Shown here: piece by piece, positions 57,427 to 64,000 of the stretch
Layout of the letters: each line of letters begins with the position of its first letter
Numbering within the stretch: position 1 is the first letter of the stretch
Source of the DNA: Rhizopus sp. PT2906
Lineage: Eukaryota > Mucoromycota > Mucoromycetes > Mucorales > Rhizopodaceae
Assembly: GCA_025529335.1 (NCBI GenBank)
Contig: JAMYHX010000103.1
Coordinates: 39,943 to 103,942, forward strand
Direction of reading: 5' to 3'
Length of the DNA: 64,000 nucleotides
Position numbers and translations under genes: made by a program
The notes under the pieces: model-generated
What the model saw: the letters and a program-made list of their open reading frames with translations, nothing else
What the model was told of the DNA's origin: nothing
Database searches by the model: none

Positions 57427-58577
57427 TTACAAGCGGTATACAAAAGTAATATTGTTCCTGTCATTTCTTATAGACTTGACTTCAAGTGTACACAGTTGTG
57501 CTTGTTGAGCATCTGCAAAATAATATCCCTTGTTATCAGTAGGTATAACAACAACAGGCATTCCCTTGTGACGTATATGCGAATCATAAAGAGTTAGACC
57601 TTCTTCTTCGGGATGACTCATGTACTCTTCTATGAGCAATTGATTTTCGTAATCAAAGCATATCCAAGCAATATGATCATTGGTCTGTTGTTCTTCATCA
57701 AAGGTAACCAATCGAAATACCCAAATGCGATCTAGACTTGTGATCTTGACTCTTTCTGGACTGACAATATGCTGTTGTGGACTGGTTTGCTGTTGTTGTT
57801 GTTGTTGTTGTATTTGATATAACTGATTGAGTAGATGCTTTTGCTGATGAGAATCCAATGCATCACCTAATATATCATCCTCTGTTGTAGGAATGAATTG
57901 TATAGTGGGTTGTGGAGAAGAGGATGCATTATTGGTTTGGAATTTCTTGACCTTGTTTTTCAATAGCTTAAAAGGGTTCATCCATTTTTTCCTTTTATTC
58001 GTGTTAGTAGTAACATGTGACATGAGTGGATGCACTGGTTGTGATAATGATAAGGGTAGTGATGGCTGCAGTGGTTCAGACATGAGTGAATCTTGAGTTG
58101 TAAAGGTGTTTAGGTCAGCATTAAGCATCGTATTTCTTCGTGTTGTTTCATCGTAATCTTCTTCATCCTCTTCTTCTTCTTCTTCTTCTTCTTTATCACC
58201 CTCATAATAATCTGCCTCTCTTGGATAAGACATATGGCCATAGGTATTTGAATCATCCGCATCATAATATATATCATCACCATCATCATCATATTCATTA
58301 TGATATGGATATGTATCTGTGTAATGATCGTAAGGATATGCCTGCTAATTACGGTGAAATGAGTATTTCTTTTTATGTAAAAATATATAAACAAAAACAC
58401 AGTACTTACTTTTGGACTGCTTGTACTACTCTGTTTATAATAATAATAAGGATAATCCTTTAAAGAAGACGCGTCATAATAAGGTCGTCTTGCACGAGTG
58501 TATCCATCAGGGTAATAGTCCTGATCGTGTTCTGGATAATAATAGTAAGGCTGGTATATATCTGTGGCCATATGCAT
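57427..58577 (-). CDS. hypothetical protein with acidic/Q-rich linker and WWE-like C-terminal domain
   Basis: 360 aa, exons on minus 58577-58410 and 58341-57427. The N-terminus is Tyr-rich (YQPYYYYPEHDQDYYPDGY). A glutamate tract (GAA microsatellite), a basic patch (NKRKKWMNPFKLLKNKVKKF) and a Gln tract (nine CAA codons near 57800) follow. The last ~110 residues look folded: RIWVFRLVTFDEEQ, HIAWICFDYENQLLIEEYM, LTLYDSHIRHKGMPVVVIP, KSIRNDRNNITFVYRL. The W...WI.FD..NQ.L.EE pattern is similar to WWE-type domains. I propose that only as a structural hint; the family is otherwise unrecognised. Confidence 0.72.
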
Positions 58578-58673
58578 ATATATACTTTATTAAAAAAAGA
58601 AAAGAAAAGAAAGAGGGAAGAAGAGGGGGACAATATAGATGATACAACTTGTAACTAGAACAAATTTAGGAAA

Positions 58674-58993
58674 TTACATCAACACACAATTTTCACTGTA
58701 GTCTGTAAACAAATCATCCATCTGTCGAGGATTCAAAAAGTTGGGTTCTACTTTATAGACCTTTTCTTGTCCTTTTGACTTGAATACAGCGTCATTAAAA
58801 TCAGCTACATCCTCCACTGTATCAAACGTGACATTTATGTTTGCTATAGACAAGTGTTATTATCACATACTAGTTCATCTCCTATTTAACTACTTTGTTT
58901 AACGTTATGCTCTTTTGCTATAGCTAATTTCTTATCGTGTTTTAAACCAAGAGCGTCTTTATAAGTATGCGATTTCTCCTTGAATGGATACAT
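58674..58993 (-). CDS. small protein with C-terminal CAAX box
   Basis: 89 aa, exons on minus 58993-58894 and 58843-58674 joined by a clean GT-AG intron (58844-58893). It starts MYPFKEKSHTYKDALGLKHD and continues VTFDTVEDVADFNDAVF, EPNFLNPRQMDDLFTDY. It ends SENCVLM, a textbook CAAX motif (Cys-aliphatic-aliphatic-Met) predicting farnesylation and membrane attachment. No domain recognised. The gene lies 96 bp upstream of the WWE-like gene, and 262 bp from the divergent membrane protein at 59256. Neither exon reaches the usual ORF cutoff, so it is easily missed. Confidence 0.65.
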
Positions 58994-59255
58994 TTTAGAA
59001 AAGAACAAAAAGAAGATATATAGGACTCTTTTTATATATACAGATGAACAATGAAAAGACGCTTGTTTTTAATTCTCCACCTAAATTAGAAATTTATGCT
59101 TCCAGGAAGCATTTCCTTGCATAATTTTCCGTTTATTCACAAACTGACGGGGTGTGCAACCTTCAATCTTGAATTAATTTGCGATTTAGAAAAAGACAAT
59201 TGTGTGCGCTCTCTCTCTCTCTTTTTTTTTTCCTTTTTATATTGTAAAGTTCGAT

Positions 59256-60542
59256 ATGAACAGTAAACTATCGGAGAAATGGAAACGACCTCGTGTTAAA
59301 GGACCGATAACGTTTTCAATAAAGCGGAAAAGACAGGAACGATCAGAGATCAGAAGGAATGTTCCCGAGCTCAAAGAGATGGATGAAGAAGAAGAAGAAG
59401 AAGAAGTAGATGAGAACCCATTTACGGATGTAAAAGAGGAAAAGATAGTACTTGATCCAGCCATTGTGTTCCCTTACAGCAATAATGGAACTCGAGCGAC
59501 TACGATCAAGGAAGAGAGCGAGCAATGGGAATCGCTTTTTGATCCACAGTATACGTTTGGGCCCTTTATGAACAGTGTCATGAAGCCTAGTACGACGGAT
59601 TACTATTACAAGGGCAAATGGCCATTGAATCAAGCAGACATCATGGGCATGGCTCCCAAGCAGATGAAAAAGACAAAGCAGAACAGTGACGATGGTGAGA
59701 GCGTATCACCAACGGACGAATCGTACTTGTTCTCCATGGTGCCAGATCCTCTTTTGCCTGATTTGGAACAACTGAAACTGTTGTTGACAGATATGGATGA
59801 TCATGACGAGGACACCCGTAGTGACGGTGAGAGTACAGCTGGTTCTGTAAGGCAAATCGGTTTTCTGCCCAGTTCGTCTATCTCGCTACATACTCGACGT
59901 GCAGAGGAAGATGCCAGCTGGGAAAAACGGTTGAACTTGCTTGATACAATTCAACAAGCTGTGTTTAACGAAGACCTAAACGGAACACGCGAAAATCCGT
60001 TCCAAGGGTCAAGAGCGGCACGCATACAGCGTTCGATCCGAGACAAGGCCGAGAGGATTAAGAAGGAGGCATGGGTCGATGTGAAAAATGACAGTAGAGA
60101 AAACATGGCTGAGGAAGGTACGAAAGAGGACAAGGAATCCAAAGAAAAAGATCTCAAGTTCCTGTCAAGAATTTCTGGTTTACTTGGTGGTTATCAGGAA
60201 AAGGCATTTGATTATGAAGAGGAATTACAAGAATGCAAGCAAAAGAATAGATATTCCTTTCTATACTTTGCATTGGGGTTTCTCTTCCCTCCTTTATGGA
60301 TACTCGGTGCTACTTATTCACCCAAGGCGTCACAACAACAGACGGAGGCAAGTAAAGACATTGATAAAAAATGGAAAAAGTATTCAAGAAACGCCTTGTT
60401 CATCTTTCTTTTGATCACTGTCGTCACGGTTATCATTGTGGTGATTGCTGAACCTGCCTCATTTGGGTTCCGAGAGACCATGGGAGATCAAGTCCATGAA
60501 GATATTGTCATCTTTGACGGCGAGCTTGTATTAGAAGGTTAA
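59256..60542 (+). CDS. C-terminally membrane-anchored protein of unknown function
   Basis: 428 aa, single exon, starting MNSKLSEKWKRPRVKGPITF. A basic N-terminus, acidic repeats (MDEEEEEEEVDENPF), and a long charged region containing WEKRLNLLDTIQQAVFNEDL, IQRSIRDKAERIKKEAW and YQEKAFDYEEELQECKQ. Two hydrophobic helices follow: YSFLYFALGFLFPPLWILGA and NALFIFLLITVVTVIIVVIA, separated by a Lys-rich stretch. The end is short and acidic. It is likely a hairpin or double-pass membrane protein with most mass on one side. No family recognised. A CTCTCTCTCTTTTT leader precedes the start. Confidence 0.8.
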   Translation: MNSKLSEKWKRPRVKGPITFSIKRKRQERSEIRRNVPELKEMDEEEEEEEVDENPFTDVKEEKIVLDPAIVFPYSNNGTRATTIKEESEQWESLFDPQYTFGPFMNSVMKPSTTDYYYKGKWPLNQADIMGMAPKQMKKTKQNSDDGESVSPTDESYLFSMVPDPLLPDLEQLKLLLTDMDDHDEDTRSDGESTAGSVRQIGFLPSSSISLHTRRAEEDASWEKRLNLLDTIQQAVFNEDLNGTRENPFQGSRAARIQRSIRDKAERIKKEAWVDVKNDSRENMAEEGTKEDKESKEKDLKFLSRISGLLGGYQEKAFDYEEELQECKQKNRYSFLYFALGFLFPPLWILGATYSPKASQQQTEASKDIDKKWKKYSRNALFIFLLITVVTVIIVVIAEPASFGFRETMGDQVHEDIVIFDGELVLEG

Positions 60543-61693
60543 CTTGTTGATATAAATAAATACGCAAGAAGCTTAGCATGAATGTGACACGAACTGCATT
60601 ACCAATAGAATTAGAGTTTTTCTTGACTTTTAAAGATGAACAGTGTGTGTAACAATGAAAGGTACCGAGTAACTGCCATTACTCCTTTGTTTGGTATAGA
60701 ATCAAGGCGTACTTGATATGGTACCAAATTGCGTGCATTTAAAGTATATAAATATATATATAAAATCAAGGAGAAAGAAGCATAATGGGTTCAAAATGAG
60801 TTTATCAAAAATAATAGCGATGATGAGCTACATCAGGTACAAGATATAAACCTTAAATAAAGCTTATCAAAGCTCCTCTCTCTCTCATCGTCCCCTTTTA
60901 AAATACAAGGCTTGGCGCAATGGTAGCATTTTTAATAGCTTTATTTTTTTTAGGGTTCGATTTTTAATATTGATTTATTTTGAAACGATTAAGGTTTTCC
61001 CTGTTTTGATAAACAATTGTTATACTCTATTTTGACTTGTAAATAAAGATATAATCTAGCAAGAATCTACAAGGGTCTATTGATATCTTACTCATAATCC
61101 CATTGTCCTCAAAAGATGAGCTGACAAAATAGGATTCAGGAGAAAGGATAGGGTTACAAAGAGAAGTAAAGAATGATCTTCCAAGGAGAAGACGGAGTAC
61201 TTTCTATAAAAAGAAATACTTGAGAACACTGAAACAATGTCTTGATGGATATCATTTTTTCTATACATGTTTTCTTTCTTTCTGTCATCTAAAGCTTCTT
61301 TTTTTTTTCTTTACATTAAAGAATACAAGATCTCAACGTGTCGCCATATGTGCTATGAATATGCATTGGGCGCTTTAATATTATGTGTTATTGTTTTATC
61401 TGTGTATCCTTCCTTATCTGGTAATGTCCAAAACGTGCATCTTGTAGGTAGGAGGCTACGGAAAGGGCTTAATTTAGATATTTGTGAGACGTATGCCTCA
61501 TCTCTATCTCTCACAAAGGCTTGTCACTAAGATCTTTCTATTGAGAAGCCGCGTCTATGATACCAAAAGGAGATCTCATAGAAAAGGACATTTCTATTTT
61601 CGGATCACTTCTTTTTGGAGTGAAGCGCATATAAAGCTGCCATTTGAGTTTAATATTGTCTCTCTCTCTTTCTTTTCTTTTTAGTCTTTTTCA
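60543..61693. other. intergenic, 1.15 kb
   Basis: Holds the tRNA-like relic at 60907-60972. Otherwise AT-rich. A CT-rich leader (TCTCTCTCTTTCTTTTC) precedes 61694. The open frames 61267-61684 are not supported. Confidence 0.5.
60907..60972 (+). pseudogene. decayed tRNA-like sequence
   Basis: AAGGCTTGGCGCAATGGTAG has a Pol III A-box layout (TGGCGCAATGGTAGC). GGGTTCGATTT, about 30 bases on, has a B box. Spacing fits a tRNA, but the anticodon arm and acceptor end have become T-rich and no longer pair. The acceptor and D-arm resemble tRNA-Trp-like sequences. It may be a tRNA pseudogene or SINE head. Confidence 0.45.
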
Positions 61694-62722
61694 ATGATGC
61701 ATAGCTACTTTTATCAGAACCCTTTATGCGAGCATAAACTATCGAGTCCCTGTAGTTACGTGAACACGACTCATTTGACTACACCACCAATAATCAATCC
61801 CCAAAACGAATCTTATTTTTCACGATCATACAGCAGCCCTCCCTTCTATTGTCAAGAACAATCATCACCTTACTCTTGCTCTAGTAGTGACTGTCCAACG
61901 GAATTACTAGAAGTGTTCTATGGTGATAACCTATCCTATGCATCAACAGATAGAAAAATGGATTACTTTACTCATCATCTCGACCCTTTACTTTATACTC
62001 CTTCATCCTTTCGTTATGATTGTACGTCTGAACAGTTCAACGCCCAGACATTACAATATGCACAGATTAGAAGCAGCTATGTTCCACTCAGTCACTCATG
62101 CATGACAACACCCATCATGCACAACTTGTACTCTGTTACGAGTCAACCGTCGAGGCTCCAAGACACAGGTGACGCAAATGACAAATATTTTGATGATATT
62201 TACAACGACACATCCCAAAGTGTCAGGGACCCTTCGCCATGCCAATCCCCCTGTGAGTCGATGGATTTGCAGACACCGAAAAGACTCAAGGACAAAAAAC
62301 CGCATGATAACCAATCCACCTTTTCCATCCATGCCAAGGATGAGAGCGTCACAAAGGAAGTGCAGGATAATTTCCCTTGCACATACCCCGATTGTCAAAA
62401 GACATTTGCTAGACCTTACAATTTAAAGTCACATATGCGAATTCACTCCCTTGATCGTCCATACGAATGTAAATATAAACCCTGCGTCTGGAAATTTGCT
62501 CGTCCTCATGATCTAAAGCGTCATGAGCTTCAACATACGGGCCAAAAGCCTTATTCCTGTCGATATTGTTCTCGCAAGTTTGCCAGAAGTGATGCCTTGA
62601 AGCGTCATTGGAAGGTAGATACGAAATGCTCTCAAGCCTTTAAGAATGATCCCACAGATCATAAGTTGCCTGGTCGTGGTAGAAAAAAGGGATCAAAGGT
62701 CAAGAAGACCAAGGCAACCTAA
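61694..62722 (+). CDS. C2H2 zinc-finger transcription factor, three fingers (Crz1-like layout)
   Basis: 342 aa, single exon. The ~220-residue N-terminus is Ser/Tyr/Pro/Cys-rich. Fingers: CTYPDCQKTFARPYNLKSHM, then CKYKPCVWKFARPHDLKRHE with linker HTGQKP, and CRYCSRKFARSDALKRHW. The order FARPYNLKSH / FARPHDLKRH / FARSDALKRH is the pattern of calcineurin-responsive Crz1-type factors. I see no clear PxIxIT docking site, so calcineurin control is not claimed. The basic C-tail GRGRKKGSKVKKTKAT may be a nuclear signal. MMHS start; the second ATG is three bases later. Confidence 0.87.
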   Translation: MMHSYFYQNPLCEHKLSSPCSYVNTTHLTTPPIINPQNESYFSRSYSSPPFYCQEQSSPYSCSSSDCPTELLEVFYGDNLSYASTDRKMDYFTHHLDPLLYTPSSFRYDCTSEQFNAQTLQYAQIRSSYVPLSHSCMTTPIMHNLYSVTSQPSRLQDTGDANDKYFDDIYNDTSQSVRDPSPCQSPCESMDLQTPKRLKDKKPHDNQSTFSIHAKDESVTKEVQDNFPCTYPDCQKTFARPYNLKSHMRIHSLDRPYECKYKPCVWKFARPHDLKRHELQHTGQKPYSCRYCSRKFARSDALKRHWKVDTKCSQAFKNDPTDHKLPGRGRKKGSKVKKTKAT

Positions 62723-63252
62723 AAAGCTTATGATCTATGTATTATTACCATCATGAACCTTATACCCCCCCCCTCCTCTTTCATCATCTCTTCTTTTTCT
62801 CTGCTTGTATGCTTTTTAACTTATTTCATTGTAGTAGCATCCATTTCATATAAAGTTATGCCCCTCGTTTTTTTTTTTCCTTATGTATTCCCACTCTATT
62901 TTAAATATGTGTTGTTTGTGTAAAGAATAAAGTTAGATTCCCACTTTTGGAAATACGCGTAGATCTGATACCCATAGCACAAGACGTGTGAAGTTTAAAG
63001 AATACTTGCATTTGTATTGATGAAAAAGACTTTCTTTGCACAAGTTGCGCTTGTATTGCGTAAGTATATCGTAAATGTATTAAACTTTATAGAGCTGTGA
63101 TGTTCTTTATTAAAGTAACGTCATATATTATTATTGTATAAAGTAAGTTAAAGTTTATTAAATATAAAGTATAAAATAGTCAAGTATGACATCTTTTTTG
63201 TCATAATCTACTTCTTTATCGTCCACAAAGCTTGGACTTTTTTGTCTGAACG
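62723..63252. other. intergenic, 530 bp
   Basis: 3' flank of the zinc-finger gene with C-run (62765-62773), T-rich stretches and AATAAAG-like polyadenylation contexts at 62925-62932. Nothing else seen. Confidence 0.5.
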
Positions 63253-63780
63253 TCAGATCACATCAGAACACCACACTTTAGCCACCGTGGTAGCAGTTGA
63301 CTGGGGACTCAGCACCTTGGTTATCTTGTTGATAATTTCGTCCCATTCTAAATCATTCATTTGCCGTTTCAACTTGAGGACGTGATCCTAAATAATCAAA
63401 ATGTTGATTAGTGTTGTTTTACGGTTTAAAGTATAATGTTTACCTTTGTGAAGGAGACCACATTGATAAGCTCTTCAATGCAATCATCTTTTGTTATGCA
63501 AACCTCAGAGCAAGCAGTTGGCAATCAAACCCCCAATATCAGCAAAAATGGGATAAACAGAACCTCTTGTTCCAGATGCTTCTTGTAGTAATTGAGTTGA
63601 AGTTTGATAATTAATACCAGCTTCAGCTTATCAAGGTACATTTTTTCAGCTGTACGCTGACCAGCAAACTCCCTCAACCATGCATCAGGGAGAGATGCTT
63701 TTGCTGAAGATAAAATACTCAAATCCAGCTTTGGCTTTGTGTCCAAGCTTCTAAAGCTGTTTAGGACAGTATCTCTCCTA
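63253..63780 (-). pseudogene. degenerate intron-containing gene, family unknown
   Basis: On the minus strand: LDTKPKLDLSILSSAKASLP and LREFAGQRTAEKMYLDKLKL (63746-63620). Then, after a frame change, QLLQEASGTRGSVYPIFADI. After a second break comes EVCITKDDCIEELINVVSFT, ending at a GT donor (63442-63443). The final exon is 63387-63253, DHVLKLKRQMNDLEWDEIIN to a TGA. One splice pair is intact, but two frame changes and no start were found. It is probably a decayed member of a repeated fungal gene family; it could continue towards the window edge. Confidence 0.4.
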
Positions 63781-64000
63781 ATGTATTCAATTTGATACGG
63801 TTAATAATCTAATGAAGTCATGTTACATTCAACTTACCATTACTGTAAAGCTAAGTCGACAACAAACAAAGTAAAAAGAAAAAGAGTTACAAACTATATG
63901 CAATAGTCTTGTACTGTATTTTCATTAATTATTGACATTAATTTTATAAAATGTTGTCATAAAATAAAAAAATTATTTGCGTAAAAAGACGACAAAGAAA

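Noticed and set aside
58110..58577. 155-aa Lys/Met/Ile-rich frame on the minus strand
   Set aside because: Read-through of the intron into the wrong frame of the Tyr/Glu-rich protein.
1..64000. CRISPR arrays, bacterial operons, phage or plasmid features
   Set aside because: No regularly spaced repeats or prokaryotic signals; genes have spliceosomal introns throughout.

Overview
The window is nuclear DNA of a filamentous fungus, most likely an early-diverging Mucoromycota/Mucorales species. The evidence is an AT-rich background, short introns (about 46-67 nt) that often end in TAG, pyrimidine-rich leaders before start codons, compact gene spacing, and a protein set typical of that group. No species can be named from the sequence alone. 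There is no prokaryotic, organellar or viral gene cluster and no CRISPR array. I built exon models by hand; for nearly all intron-containing genes the summed exon lengths come out divisible by three.

Layout. 0-5 kb: the 3' part of a BCK1-type MAPKKK, followed 105 bp later by an F-BAR/RhoGAP protein (cell-wall-integrity/Rho signalling). 6-12 kb: VPS8 (CORVET tether). 12-20 kb: gene-poor. It holds a relic of a trypsin-like protease, a two-finger C2H2 factor, degenerate coding scraps, a pair of poly-T-tailed repeats, an IMA1-like inner nuclear membrane protein and a retroelement-like relic. 20-24 kb: a secreted Ser/Thr-rich protein, a divergent CDK-like kinase and a universal-stress-protein-domain protein. 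24-26.5 kb: no intact gene, one degenerate relic. 26.5-32 kb: a SAM methyltransferase, a mitochondrial PDH kinase and an F-box protein. 32-43 kb: acyl-CoA oxidase (-) head-to-head with an Spt23/Mga2-like factor that lacks ankyrin repeats and a membrane anchor, then an MFSD1-like transporter, an FGGY sugar kinase and a DH-domain RhoGEF. 44-50 kb: TMA7, a coiled-coil protein, MCC alpha subunit and geranylgeranyl diphosphate synthase. 50-60 kb: a 13-repeat Sel1 protein, SEN15, and a compact minus-strand run (multi-pass membrane protein, NDC80, PPTase, WWE-like protein, small CAAX protein), then a C-terminally membrane-anchored protein. 60-64 kb: a tRNA-like relic, a three-finger C2H2 factor and a last degenerate gene.

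Themes. Rho/MAPK signalling recurs (MAPKKK, RhoGAP, RhoGEF). Acyl-CoA and isoprenoid metabolism also recurs: PDK, acyl-CoA oxidase, a fatty-acid-type regulator, MCC (leucine catabolism towards HMG-CoA) beside GGPP synthase, and a PPTase. The most unusual signals are five predicted GC-AG introns, three of them in the RhoGAP gene; the anchorless Spt23/Mga2-like gene sharing a promoter region with acyl-CoA oxidase; an apparently unnamed 89-aa protein ending in a CAAX box; and a kinase with a Ser in place of the catalytic-loop Lys.
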